The notes below the pieces were generated by a model that searched no databases, was not told the origin of the DNA, and saw only the letters and a program-made list of their open reading frames with translations. A DNA stretch of 64,000 nt, taken from Phragmitibacter flavus. Its GTDB lineage: Bacteria; Verrucomicrobiota; Verrucomicrobiia; Verrucomicrobiales; Verrucomicrobiaceae. The stretch spans positions 1 through 64,000 of the forward strand of contig NZ_VAUV01000010.1 in the NCBI RefSeq assembly GCF_005780165.1, in the 5' to 3' direction. The translations under genes and the position numbers were made by a program. Within the stretch, counting starts at the first letter, position 1, and each line of letters starts with the position of its first letter. Shown here in pieces: positions 31,364-39,880 of this stretch.

Positions 31364-32170
31364 ATGTTGATGATGAGGCGTTTCGGTTTGATCTGGATTC
31401 TAACTCTCGTGTGGGGCGCGGTGCAGATGCCATCGGTTCATGCGGTGGTGCTGGTTCAGCAGACTTCTGGTCAGTTCGCTTTCGAAGCGGAGTCATACAC
31501 AACTCTGACCGGCACTGGTTGGGAGAGAATCACTACCACCACCGGCACCAAGACGTTGCCAGGCGGATCGAATGCGGTGGGAGATGCTTTGTATTCGAGG
31601 AATGGTGGATCGCCAAGTTCGTTTGCGACTTACAGTCTGCAGTTCATTGCTGATGGAACTTACTACGTCTATTCCCGCTATTCGATGTATGACATCGTAT
31701 CCGGCGCTCCTTCGCCTCCTGGTTATGGTAATGAAGATTCGTTTCATATCGCACGCGATCTTGGATTGGCTCCGGCGATCGGTGGAGGAGCAGATGTGGA
31801 CTGGTATGCCCAGCATCTTTCTCCTCAGGGGCATTTACCGGCGGATTCGCCAACTCCCAATCCCAACGATGGGCGGTTTTTTTACTGGGATGAGGCGCAG
31901 CTGTCGGGCACTTCGACCAATCCGCTGACCTTTACGATTACGGGAGCGAGTGCAACAACGCCGGTGGATGTAACCTTTTCCATTGGCAACCGGGAAGGTG
32001 GGGTGACGCTTGACCGGTTCGTGTTCAGCACCACGAGGCTCAACACCTCGATTTCTGCTGGGAACAGCGCGACCTTGGATGGGATCGCGTCGGTGCCTGA
32101 GCCTTCAAGAGCGGTTTTTTCGATGGTGGCGTTGGTGCTGGCGGTGGGGATCAGGCGCCGGGATGTTTGA
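31364..32170 (+). CDS. PEP-CTERM protein, possible carbohydrate-binding
   Basis: 268 aa from ATG 31364, taken because MLMMRRFGLIWILTLVWG gives a proper signal peptide; the frame runs upstream to 31307. After the signal, FAFEAESYTTLTGTGWERI and ATYSLQFIADGTYYVYSRYSMYD resemble the opening strands of CBM6/CBM35-like beta-sandwiches, which bind glycans. The C-terminus is a PEP-CTERM signal (VPEPSRAVF, hydrophobic helix, IRRRDV). No catalytic motif is seen. It is transcribed convergently with the first Tat FAD oxidoreductase, and probably belongs to the secreted glycan-handling set. The binding-domain assignment is from overall look only. Confidence 0.8.
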   Translation: MLMMRRFGLIWILTLVWGAVQMPSVHAVVLVQQTSGQFAFEAESYTTLTGTGWERITTTTGTKTLPGGSNAVGDALYSRNGGSPSSFATYSLQFIADGTYYVYSRYSMYDIVSGAPSPPGYGNEDSFHIARDLGLAPAIGGGADVDWYAQHLSPQGHLPADSPTPNPNDGRFFYWDEAQLSGTSTNPLTFTITGASATTPVDVTFSIGNREGGVTLDRFVFSTTRLNTSISAGNSATLDGIASVPEPSRAVFSMVALVLAVGIRRRDV

Positions 32171-32197
32171 GGGGGGAGGGGTTGGATGGCCGGAGGA

Positions 32198-33625
32198 TTA
32201 CGCTTGCGCGATTTTGGCGAGCTGGCCCTTAGATTCGGACCAGTCGACTTCATGGGGTTGACGTTTGCTTTGCGCGGCAATGGCGGAGGTGACTCCTGCG
32301 GCTTCGCCCATGGCAACGGCGTTCCCGGTAACGCGATAACTGGCGTGCGAGATGAAGTCGCCGCTGATGCAACGTCCGGCCATCATGAGGCCGTCGACGT
32401 CTTTGGCGATGAGGGCGCGGAGGGGGATGTGATACGGTTTGGTTTTGACCCCGGCGTTGTGATAGGGCTTGGTTTCGTTGTCCTTTTTGGTGACGGCGTG
32501 AATGTCGACGTTGAAGGTGACGGTGACGACGCCGTCGTCCTGTTGGCGGCCTTCGATGAGGTCTTCCTTGGTCATGAAGTAGCGGCCTTTGATGCGGCGT
32601 CCATCGCGAACCCCGATTTGCTCGGCGGTGGCGACAAGCAGCAGTCCATCCCATGGCCCGCCAAGTTTGCGCAGGCCTCGGGTGATGGTGTGGATCTCCG
32701 CCCGGGCACGCAAAGTGGCGGCGGTGATGGCATCGGCATCATCGGCGCGCACGGCGTATTCGTGATTGATCATCAGGTTGAACAGGCCGTCGCGAACGTG
32801 GAACAATGAAGGCGTGCCGTAAGTGGGATTGTGGCCAAAGCGGGCCATTTCGGCGCGGAGATTTTCGACCGGTTCCTTGCGCCAGGAGGGGCTACCGTAG
32901 TGGGAGGCGAAGGGCTGCAAGGCTTCGGGGTTGGGAACGGTGACCATGGCCATCATGGTCATGGGCTGGCAGGGACAGGCCTGATTTTCGCCTAGTTCCC
33001 ATTCGCATCCGGCAAGGTGACCGAGGTCGCCGTCACCGGTGGTGTCGATGAAGACACGGGCCTTCCATGCCTGACGTCCGGATTTGGATTCGGTGACGAT
33101 GGTGCTGAGACGCTTGTTGTCGTCTTTATAAGCAGCGACAACGCGGCTGAAAAGCTGGATCTTAACTCCGGCGGCGACACACATTTCTTCGAGGAGGAGT
33201 TTCATTTCCTCGGGATCGTAGAAGTAGGCGCTCTTCGTGTTTGCCTTAAAGCCGGAGCGTGCGGTGAGTTCGTTGACGATTTCCTGATTGAGTCCGGTGT
33301 TTTTGGCATCGAGCACGTAGCTGAGCAGACCCGCGGTCCACACGCCGCCGAGGCATCCGTGAACTTCGAAGAGGCGGACTTTGGCTCCACTGCGGGCGGC
33401 GGTGATGGCGGCTCCGATGCCAGCAGGACCTGAACCGCAGACGATGACATCGACGTCGTCCGTGATGGGGAGATTGCGCGTGGGTTCGTTCAGGCCGGAG
33501 TTGATTGGCGTCGTGGATGCCGTCGCGTTAGAGAGTAGCAAAGGGGTGCCGGTGATGCCTGCGAGGGCGCTGCCGAGGAAGTGGCGGCGGTTGGGGGAGG
33601 CCGATGAAGGTGACTGAATTGGCAT
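32198..33625 (-). CDS. Tat-exported FAD-dependent oxidoreductase (paralogue 1)
   Basis: 475 aa from ATG 33625; the longer frame from 33685 places residues before the Tat signal that look noncoding. NRRHFLGSALAG is a twin-arginine signal. DVIVCGSGPAGIGAAITAARSGAKVRLFE is the FAD Rossmann motif; FIDTTGDGDLGHLAG and the C-terminal GLMMAGRCISGDFISHASYRVTGNAVAMGEAAG close the FAD site, as in the FAD_oxidored (PF12831-type) family widespread in PVC bacteria, where substrates are mostly unknown but sugar or amino-acid derivatives are suspected. Two paralogues occur at 34827 and 37343 on the same strand. The prefolded export route agrees with a cofactor-bearing protein. Confidence 0.9.
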   Translation of the reverse strand: MPIQSPSSASPNRRHFLGSALAGITGTPLLLSNATASTTPINSGLNEPTRNLPITDDVDVIVCGSGPAGIGAAITAARSGAKVRLFEVHGCLGGVWTAGLLSYVLDAKNTGLNQEIVNELTARSGFKANTKSAYFYDPEEMKLLLEEMCVAAGVKIQLFSRVVAAYKDDNKRLSTIVTESKSGRQAWKARVFIDTTGDGDLGHLAGCEWELGENQACPCQPMTMMAMVTVPNPEALQPFASHYGSPSWRKEPVENLRAEMARFGHNPTYGTPSLFHVRDGLFNLMINHEYAVRADDADAITAATLRARAEIHTITRGLRKLGGPWDGLLLVATAEQIGVRDGRRIKGRYFMTKEDLIEGRQQDDGVVTVTFNVDIHAVTKKDNETKPYHNAGVKTKPYHIPLRALIAKDVDGLMMAGRCISGDFISHASYRVTGNAVAMGEAAGVTSAIAAQSKRQPHEVDWSESKGQLAKIAQA

Positions 33626-33728
33626 GAAAGGATAACCGCAATCGATGGTTGATTCTTGCAGATGAGAAAATTGATAGTTGATCAAAAAATAGATTGCGCT
33701 CTAATTCGTCAATGGATAGAAAAAAGAG

Positions 33729-34736
33729 ATGAAGTCCCAAGTTCTCCTGCCGGTCGCCTGTGGTGTTGCCATGCTGTTTTCCGCTTGTTCGACCGAAATC
33801 AGGGTTCACCGGGAGGAATTGAGCCGACAGGTCCAATGGTCACAAGCGGTTGCACCCTATGCGATGTTGTCGTTGCTTGCTTACGAAGGGCCGGGCAATG
33901 GGAACATTGCCAGCATGAAAGGCGGCAGGGTCAGCACGAAGCTGTCGGAGCTGCCAGACGACCGCAGCGGGTTTGTGACCGAGAGCAGGGTGAGGCTGGC
34001 AAAAGACGGCTGGCGTCGAATTTACGCTTTCGATGAGGAGGAGGAAGGCACGCGTGCGGCTGAGGAATTGTATTTCGAGGTGTGGGAGAAGAGGGTTGGT
34101 GGTGAGATCAAGGAGATTGTGTTTGCTTTTGAAGGGACCGACAGCTTTGCGGACATGAGGACAAACATGCGCTGGTTCAGACTGTGGCGGGCGCGTGGTG
34201 ATCGGGGGGATCAATATGACGCCGTCAACAAAGTGGGCTTGGAGCTTCACCGGAAGCTTTGGGCGCAAACCGGAGGGAAGGCGCGTTTCACGGCCACTGG
34301 TCACTCATTGGGAGGTGGTTTGGCCCAGCATTTTTATTATTCGGCATTGCCGCACATGGATCGTGCCGTGGTTTTTGATACGACGCCGGTGACGGGCTAC
34401 CAGGATCTTAGCAAAGAACAGCGCGGCAAGTTTCTTCGCGAGGTGTATCGTGATGAGTTCCCGACCTACCGGGTGCTGCGTGTTCACGAAGATGGCGAAT
34501 TGCTTGAGTATTTGCGCGATTTTACCCAAAAATTCTTCCCTCAGGACAGTGTCATCCGTGCGGTGGAATTCAAATCGCATACCCGTGGTGGGGCGCTGAT
34601 CAAACACGGCATGGCCAGGCTGGTGAGCAAGATTTTTGAAACCGAACTTGCTGCCAAAGAAGAGATTGAAGAGGAAAACCAATCTGGTGGACCGGCCAAG
34701 TCGAAGAGGTTTCGCTTCTTTCTTGTTCCTCGTTAA
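33729..34736 (+). CDS. Class 3 lipase, lipoprotein
   Basis: 335 aa. Signal peptide ending in a lipobox-like LFSAC (Cys20), so probably a lipoprotein. Lipase_3 fold: IVFAFEGTDSFADMRTNMRWF (oxyanion side), FTATGHSLGGGLAQHFYYSA with nucleophile Ser193 in GHSLGG, then DTTPVTGY with the likely acid and a late His (for example LRVHEDGE). It hydrolyses lipid esters at the cell envelope. The C-terminal 30 residues are charged and Lys/Glu/Arg-rich. The gene lies between two FAD oxidoreductase genes but on the opposite strand, so it is a separate transcription unit. Confidence 0.88.
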   Translation: MKSQVLLPVACGVAMLFSACSTEIRVHREELSRQVQWSQAVAPYAMLSLLAYEGPGNGNIASMKGGRVSTKLSELPDDRSGFVTESRVRLAKDGWRRIYAFDEEEEGTRAAEELYFEVWEKRVGGEIKEIVFAFEGTDSFADMRTNMRWFRLWRARGDRGDQYDAVNKVGLELHRKLWAQTGGKARFTATGHSLGGGLAQHFYYSALPHMDRAVVFDTTPVTGYQDLSKEQRGKFLREVYRDEFPTYRVLRVHEDGELLEYLRDFTQKFFPQDSVIRAVEFKSHTRGGALIKHGMARLVSKIFETELAAKEEIEEENQSGGPAKSKRFRFFLVPR

Positions 34737-34826
34737 AAACAGGCTGTGAGGCGGGACTCACTTTGAATTTTTAGTTCATGGTGAGGGCGAGAGGCAGAGG
34801 TGAACCGGCAGAGCGCGATTCTTCGG

Positions 34827-36281
34827 TTAACCTGCTGCGATTTTGGTGAGCTGCTCTTTGCCTTCGCTCCAGGGGACTTCGTGGGGCTGGCGTTTGGTTT
34901 TGGCGGCGATGGCGGCGGTGGCACCGGCGGCCTCGCCCATGGCCACGGCATTGCCCGTGACGCGATAGCTGGAGTGTGAGATGAAGTCGCCAGAGATGCA
35001 GCGTCCGGCCATCATAAGTCCGTCGACGTCGCGGGCGATGAGGGCGCGCAGGGGGATGTCGTAAGGTTTGACCTTGATGCCGGTGGCGTGGGTGGCGGAT
35101 TTTTGGTTGTGCTCGGCGGTGGTGGCGTGAATGTCGACGCTGAAAGTGGCGCGGGTAACGCCGTCGTCATAACGTGAACCATTGATGACGTCATCTTTGG
35201 TGACGGTGTAGCGTCCTGCGATGCGACGTCCATCGCGCACACCGATTTGTTCGGCGGTGGCGACGAGTTGAATGCCCTCCCAAGGTCCGCCGAGCTGGCG
35301 CAGTCCGTCGACCATCTTGTTCATTTCCTTGCGGGCGTTGACGGTGGCTTGCGTGACAGCGGCGGCATCGAAGGGTTTGACGCCGTATTCGTGGTTGAGC
35401 ATGGCGAACACAAGGTTTTCTTTGACGTGCCAGAGGGTGGGTTTGCTGTAGGAGGGGAAGTGACCGGTGGTCTCGATGATTTCGCGGATGCGGTTTTTCT
35501 TCTGGTCGTTGGTGTTTTCGCCTTCCAGCGGATTGCCGAAGCGGATGAATTCGCGAAGGGCTTCGGGGTTGCGAACCGTGAGCAGGGCATTGAGCGACAT
35601 GGGCTGGCAGGGGCAGGTGACAGTGCTGTTGCCATCGCCGTAAGCGGGATCGCCGAGATCGAAGGAGCAACCTGCCTGGGCAGCGAGGTCGCCGTCGCCG
35701 GTGGTATCGATGAAAACGCTGGCGCGCCAGGCTTCACGTCCGGCTTTGGAATCGGTGATGATGGTGGTGAGCTGGCGGCCTTCTTTAAAGGCGGCGGCGA
35801 CACGGGTGTGGTATTGAAATTGTATGCCAGCTTCCACGCAGAGTTCTTCGAGGAGCAGCTTGAGTGCTTCGGGATCGTAGCTGAACGAACCGGGACGATG
35901 GCCGGTGTAGGCCCCGCGTTGGTCGAGTTTGGTGCGTAGTTCTTTTGACAGGCCGGGTTTGTCGAAGTCGAGAAAATAACCTAGCAGTCCGGCGGTCCAG
36001 ATGCCGCCGAGGCAGCCGCGCCATTCGAAGAGGCGGACTTTGGCACCGGCACGGGCGGCGGTGATGGCGGCGGCGATCCCTGCGGGACCGGCGCCGCAGA
36101 CGATGACATCGGCGTCGTTGGTGAGCGGGACGTTTTCAGAGGGGATGGTGAAGCCGTCGGATGGCGTGGAGGTGCGGGAGGGTTCTGCGGAATGGGTTTT
36201 GAGGAGAGGGGCGGTGGCAAGGCCTACGATGGCGCTGCCCAAAAAGCGGCGGCGGTTGGATGCGGAAGGGGAGGAAGGCAT
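34827..36281 (-). CDS. Tat-exported FAD-dependent oxidoreductase (paralogue 2)
   Basis: 484 aa. NRRRFLGSAIVG Tat signal at 9-20. Same organisation as the copy at 32198: DVIVCGAGPAGIAAAITAARAGAKVRLFE, a RGCLGGIWTAGLLGYFLDFDKPG segment, FIDTTGDGDLAAQAG, and the closing GLMMAGRCISGDFISHSSYRVTGNAVAMGEAAG. The three paralogues differ mainly in the middle region, residues about 190-330 here (an added stretch reading FGNPLEGENTNDQKKNRIREI), which is where substrate selection would be expected. The RAYT element lies between this gene and paralogue 3, so they are not in one transcript unless it is read through. Confidence 0.9.
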   Translation of the reverse strand: MPSSPSASNRRRFLGSAIVGLATAPLLKTHSAEPSRTSTPSDGFTIPSENVPLTNDADVIVCGAGPAGIAAAITAARAGAKVRLFEWRGCLGGIWTAGLLGYFLDFDKPGLSKELRTKLDQRGAYTGHRPGSFSYDPEALKLLLEELCVEAGIQFQYHTRVAAAFKEGRQLTTIITDSKAGREAWRASVFIDTTGDGDLAAQAGCSFDLGDPAYGDGNSTVTCPCQPMSLNALLTVRNPEALREFIRFGNPLEGENTNDQKKNRIREIIETTGHFPSYSKPTLWHVKENLVFAMLNHEYGVKPFDAAAVTQATVNARKEMNKMVDGLRQLGGPWEGIQLVATAEQIGVRDGRRIAGRYTVTKDDVINGSRYDDGVTRATFSVDIHATTAEHNQKSATHATGIKVKPYDIPLRALIARDVDGLMMAGRCISGDFISHSSYRVTGNAVAMGEAAGATAAIAAKTKRQPHEVPWSEGKEQLTKIAAG

Positions 36282-36377
36282 GGGGACAATAAACAGTAGA
36301 GATAGGTTTTCTTGCAGAGGAGCGGGGTGTCGCTGTGCATAACTCCGCGTTCCGCCGCATGATTGACAACGAATTTA

Positions 36378-36422
36378 AGCCCCAAAGGGGCGACCTACGA
36401 CAGCCCGGGGCAACGCCCTGGG
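36378..36422 (+). repeat. REP-like repeat, left copy
   Basis: 45-bp palindromic unit with GCCCC/GGGGC and GGGC-AAC-GCCC arms; partner of 36969-37013. Confidence 0.85.
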
Positions 36423-36470
36423 GAGGGCGTCCAGAAATTATTCGAGCCCCAACGGGGCGACCTGAAGTCT

Positions 36471-36923
36471 TCAATCCCACACATATCGTTCATCATAGGC
36501 CACCCGATGCTTGTTCAGAAACGCGTGATATTCCTCTTGAAACGTTTTTGTTCGGTGGTGCTCCTTCTGGTTGGCGATGTAATTTCGGACGGCGGCGACA
36601 TTGGATTGGCTCACGGCAAATGCGCCATATCCGGCCTGCCAGGCGAAAAGGGATAATTCAGGTCCCTGCGTTTTGATCCACTTGGATGAATGTTTTTTGA
36701 TGTCTTCAACCACACTGCTGATCGTCACGGTGCGGGCGAGTTCAAAGAGAAGGTGAATGTGGTCGTTGACTGAATTGATGAGCACGGGGTGGCAACCGAG
36801 GTTTTGTAACACGGTGGCCATGTAGGCGTGGAGCGCCGGGCGGACGCCATCGTGGAGGAGAGGTTCGCGGTTTTTGGTGCTGAAAATGAGGTGGATGTGG
36901 AGACGGGCGAGGGATTGGGGCAT
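36471..36923 (-). CDS. REP-associated tyrosine transposase (IS200/Y1 type)
   Basis: 150 aa from ATG 36923. The longer frame to 37175 only translates the 10-bp tandem array and REP sequence, and is rejected. HLIFSTKNREPLL opens the fold, NDHIHLLF carries the HUH metal site (His55 and His57), and WQAGYGAFAVSQS carries the catalytic Tyr (Tyr99). The length and one-domain layout equal those of RAYT proteins, single-copy relatives of IS200/IS605 transposases that handle REP hairpins. No signs of damage are seen, so it could be active. It separates two paralogous oxidoreductase genes. Confidence 0.93.
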   Translation of the reverse strand: MPQSLARLHIHLIFSTKNREPLLHDGVRPALHAYMATVLQNLGCHPVLINSVNDHIHLLFELARTVTISSVVEDIKKHSSKWIKTQGPELSLFAWQAGYGAFAVSQSNVAAVRNYIANQKEHHRTKTFQEEYHAFLNKHRVAYDERYVWD

Positions 36924-36968
36924 TTTGGGGCGCCCTTTCAGGGCTCGGGGGTTTGGTGGGGGATAGGT

Positions 36969-37013
36969 CCCAAGGCGTTGCCCTGGGCTGTCGTAGGTCG
37001 CCCCGTTGGGGCT
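36969..37013 (-). repeat. REP-like repeat, right copy (inverted)
   Basis: Reverse complement of the left copy with three differences by eye; lies just upstream of the transposase start. Confidence 0.85.
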
Positions 37014-37342
37014 GGATTCATTGACGGATCGATGGTTTTGATTTAGGGGGGGTGCTTGAGGTCGGTTGAGGTCGGTTGAGGTCGGTTGAGGTCGATTGAG
37101 GTCGATTGAGGTCGATTGAGGTCGATTGAGGTCGGTTGAGGTCGATTGAGGTCGGTTAAAGGTGGTTAGATACAATAATGTTCAATGGCAACCTGCGCGT
37201 GCAAATGATTTGGTGTCGAAAAACTCTGCTGGGGATGATTTTTCGGCGGGATAGTGAAATGAATATCCCGATGGAGTGACTCAGCGCGCCGATTTCGATG
37301 CGCGAGGTGCTGGGTGAAGGAAATGGAGTGGTCGCTTTGGGG
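37014..37342. other. Intergenic stretch holding the tandem array
   Basis: Besides the 10-bp array (37056-37157) it contains an A/T-rich piece (ATACAATAATG near 37170) and nothing that I recognise as a gene. Confidence 0.5.
37056..37157. repeat. Ten copies of a 10-bp tandem repeat
   Basis: Units of TTGAGGTCGG or TTGAGGTCGA start every 10 bases from 37056 to 37146. The only variable base in most units is G/A at position 10. The period equals about one DNA helical turn, so identical faces of the sequence would align, as in iteron-like protein sites. Confidence 0.92.
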
Positions 37343-38785
37343 CTACACGCGGGTGATTTTTGCGAGCAGTTCTTTGGCTTCGGCCCAATTGACTTGGTGC
37401 GGTTGGCGTTTGCTTTGGGCGGCGAGGGCGGCAGTAACTCCGGCGGCTTCGCCGGTGGCGACGGAGTTGCCGGTGACGCGGTAACTGGCGTGGGAGATGA
37501 AGTCGCCGCTGATGCAGCGTCCGGCCATCATGAGTCCGTCGACGTCTTTGGCGATGAGGGCGCGGAGGGGGATGTCGTAGGGGGTGAATTTGGTGACGCC
37601 GCCGCGTTCGATGGTGAGTTTGTCGTTGTCGGTTTTGGTTTTGGCGTGGATGTCGACGGGGAAGGTGACGCGGGCGACGGCGTCGTCGTGTCGGGCGTGG
37701 GTGCTGAGGTCTTGTTTGGTGACCATGTAGCGGCCATGGATGCGTTTCCCGTCGCGGATGCCGATTTGTTCGGCGGTGGCGACAATTTGTAATCCTTCCC
37801 AGACGCCGCCGAGTTTGCGAAGGGCGCGGGTGATGGTGTGGATTTCTTTGCGGGCGCGGACGGTGGCGGCGGTCATGGCGTCGGCGTCATCGGGACGGAT
37901 GCCGTATTCGTGGTTGGCCATGATGAGGACGATGTTGTCGCGAACGTGGAAGATGGTGGGCATGCCGTAGGAGGGGTCGATGCCGGCGCGGCGGATTTCG
38001 GCTTTGAAGTTTTCAGTGGCCTTGACGTGCCAGTTAAGGTCGCCTTGGTAAAAGGAGATGTAGGGTTGCATCTGGGTGACGTCCTTGACTGCGGCGAGGG
38101 CGTTCATGGTGAGGGGCTGGCAGAGACATTCGCGGGCGGCATCGTTGCCCATGTCGCCGAGGTCCCATGCGCAACCGGCGAGGGCACCGAGGATGCCATC
38201 GCCGGTGCAGTCGATAAAGACGGGCGCGCGCCAGGCTTCGCGGCCGCTGCGTGATTCGGTGATGATGGTGGTGAGCTGGCGTCCGTCACGATAGGCAGCG
38301 ACGACGCGGGTTTGGAGACGGAATTTGACGCCGGATTCGGTGCAGAGGTCCTCGAGAAGGAGTTTCATTTCGTCGGGTTCGTAGACGAAGACTTTGGGGC
38401 TGGTGCCGCGGCGGGCGTCGCGGGCGTCGAGGTGTTGGCGGATTTCATTGGTGAGGCCCGGTTTGTCGAAGTCGAAGATCCAGGTGAGCAGTCCGGCGGT
38501 CCACACGCCGCCAAGGCAGCCGTGGGTATCGAAGAGTCGGACGTTGGCTCCGGTGCGGGCGGCGGCGATGGCGGCGGAGACTCCGGCGGGGCCGGCACCG
38601 CAAACGATGACGTCGGTGTCATTGATGAGGGCGAGGTCGCGAGCGGGTTCGTGGAAGGCGGGGGAGTTTGCAGAGGATAATTTTGGGGGCTCGGTGGCGC
38701 GGGTGGAAATGGGGGCGAGAAGGGAGCCAGCGATGGCGGATTGAAGGAAGTCCCGGCGGGAAAATGGGTGGCTTGGATGGTTCAT
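37343..38785 (-). CDS. Tat-exported FAD-dependent oxidoreductase (paralogue 3)
   Basis: 480 aa from ATG 38785; the frame continues to 38836, but only from 38785 does the protein begin with a compact Tat signal (FSRRDFLQSAIAG). Motifs parallel the other two copies: DVIVCGAGPAGVSAAIAAARTGANVRLFD, HGCLGGVWTAGLLTWIFDF, FIDCTGDGILGALAG, and the closing GLMMAGRCISGDFISHASYRVTGNSVATGEAAG. It is divergent from an AraC-type regulator gene (38916), with about 130 bp between the two starts, so that regulator probably controls this gene, and possibly the MFS transporter downstream of itself. Confidence 0.9.
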   Translation of the reverse strand: MNHPSHPFSRRDFLQSAIAGSLLAPISTRATEPPKLSSANSPAFHEPARDLALINDTDVIVCGAGPAGVSAAIAAARTGANVRLFDTHGCLGGVWTAGLLTWIFDFDKPGLTNEIRQHLDARDARRGTSPKVFVYEPDEMKLLLEDLCTESGVKFRLQTRVVAAYRDGRQLTTIITESRSGREAWRAPVFIDCTGDGILGALAGCAWDLGDMGNDAARECLCQPLTMNALAAVKDVTQMQPYISFYQGDLNWHVKATENFKAEIRRAGIDPSYGMPTIFHVRDNIVLIMANHEYGIRPDDADAMTAATVRARKEIHTITRALRKLGGVWEGLQIVATAEQIGIRDGKRIHGRYMVTKQDLSTHARHDDAVARVTFPVDIHAKTKTDNDKLTIERGGVTKFTPYDIPLRALIAKDVDGLMMAGRCISGDFISHASYRVTGNSVATGEAAGVTAALAAQSKRQPHQVNWAEAKELLAKITRV

Positions 38786-38915
38786 GGTGGCGTGTAGAAG
38801 TGAGTGGCGAAAATGAGAAGAATGGAATATTTGCAACTTGTCGGGAACGACTTTAGAGAGGTGTTACTGAGTAAAATAGAAGAAAAAGCTAACAAAAGTA
38901 GCACAAAAGAAACGT

Positions 38916-39800
38916 ATGCAGAATGCTAACGGCGTCCGTAGACTCGCTGGGATCATGGATTCGGTGATCGAGCGGGGATTTCCGGGCGCGGTGTATCTGG
39001 TGTCGGAGCGGGCGGTGCCGGAAGAGGGTGAAATTATGGGAATTCTGGATTGTCCGAGATTTAGTCTGTGTCTGGCGGGGGAGGCGAAGTATCAGGTGAT
39101 GCGTGATGGGGTGCTATCGGTGGTAACGTTGAGGCGCGGGGAGGCGATTGTGGTGGCGCCGAATTGCGTGATGGAGCCGCATGCGGATGGCAATTATCTG
39201 GCTTTGGGCGTGGTGTTCTCCGGTGAGTTGACGAGGTTTTTATTAGCGCGGAAGAAGCGGGGCGAGGGGAAGGTGGCGCATCGGTTTTTGCTGGCGCATC
39301 ATAGTCGGGCAACGATGGATGAGGAGTTGCGTTTCTTTTTTGAGGCGCTTGAGCGGGGTGGGAGTCGGAACGTGGATGACCGCTATTTGTGCCGGTTGCT
39401 GCAGTTGGTTTTGATCAAGGCACGGGAGTTGATGGATCAGGAGCCGGCGGCGGGGACGGGCGTGAGGCGGGCGCATTTCACCTGGCGTGCCGCCTGTCAT
39501 TATGTGCAGGAGCATCTGGCGCAGGGAATTGGACGGGCGGATGTGGCGGCATTTTTGCGGCTGCATCCGAATCATGTGTCGCGGTTGTTTTCGGAGTTTA
39601 GCGGCGGATCGTTCAATGCGTATTTGCTGAAGGCCAGGTTGCAGCGGGCGCAGGGGTTGTTGCGGGATCCGTCGATGAATGTGGGTCAGGTGGCGCGGGC
39701 GTGCGGGTTTGCGGAGGCGAATTATTTTATTCGTTGTTACCGCAAGGTGTTTGGGGTGACGCCGGGGAGGGGGCGGGGGCGGGTGATTGAAGTGAAGTGA
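38916..39800 (+). CDS. AraC family transcriptional regulator
   Basis: 294 aa. The N-terminal half is a cupin-type sensor (FSLCLAGEAKYQVMRDG, RRGEAIVVAPNCVMEPHADG). The C-terminal half is the AraC DNA-binding domain with two HTH units: RADVAAFLRLHPNHVSRLFSEFSG followed by VGQVARACGFAEANYFIRCYRKVFGVTPGRGR. The usual PxxYR end is altered to TPGRGR. The A-rich intergenic piece (about 38870-38915) between this gene and the oxidoreductase is the likely operator and promoter site, and the MFS gene follows after 80 bases. Effector unknown; the divergent enzyme suggests its substrate. Confidence 0.9.
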   Translation: MQNANGVRRLAGIMDSVIERGFPGAVYLVSERAVPEEGEIMGILDCPRFSLCLAGEAKYQVMRDGVLSVVTLRRGEAIVVAPNCVMEPHADGNYLALGVVFSGELTRFLLARKKRGEGKVAHRFLLAHHSRATMDEELRFFFEALERGGSRNVDDRYLCRLLQLVLIKARELMDQEPAAGTGVRRAHFTWRAACHYVQEHLAQGIGRADVAAFLRLHPNHVSRLFSEFSGGSFNAYLLKARLQRAQGLLRDPSMNVGQVARACGFAEANYFIRCYRKVFGVTPGRGRGRVIEVK

Positions 39801-39880
39801 AACTTCGTGGTCCAGCCTTTTGATATTGCGTCTACTTATTCGATTGCGCTTGAGGGAACTGCGGCCAAAGTCGCGCTCCC

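Larger units (their letters stand above)
36378..37013 (-). mobile_element. RAYT element bounded by 45-bp inverted repeats
   Basis: Left end 36378-36422 and right end 36969-37013 are inverted copies, with about 3 mismatches in 45 bases by eye. Each begins AGCCCCAA-GGGGC and carries an inner CGACCTACGACAGCCC core and a GGGCAACGCC arm, so each is itself a palindromic REP-like unit. A partial third copy (AGCCCCAACGGGGCGACCTG) lies at 36445-36464, just before the transposase stop. The enclosed gene encodes a Y1-type transposase. Confidence 0.85.

Noticed and set aside
37056-37157. CRISPR array
   Set aside because: Units are 10 bp, contiguous without spacers, and no cas gene is near.
36924-37175. 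N-terminal extension of the RAYT protein by 84 residues
   Set aside because: It only translates the 10-bp tandem array and REP sequence; the RAYT fold starts at MPQSLARLHIHLIF.
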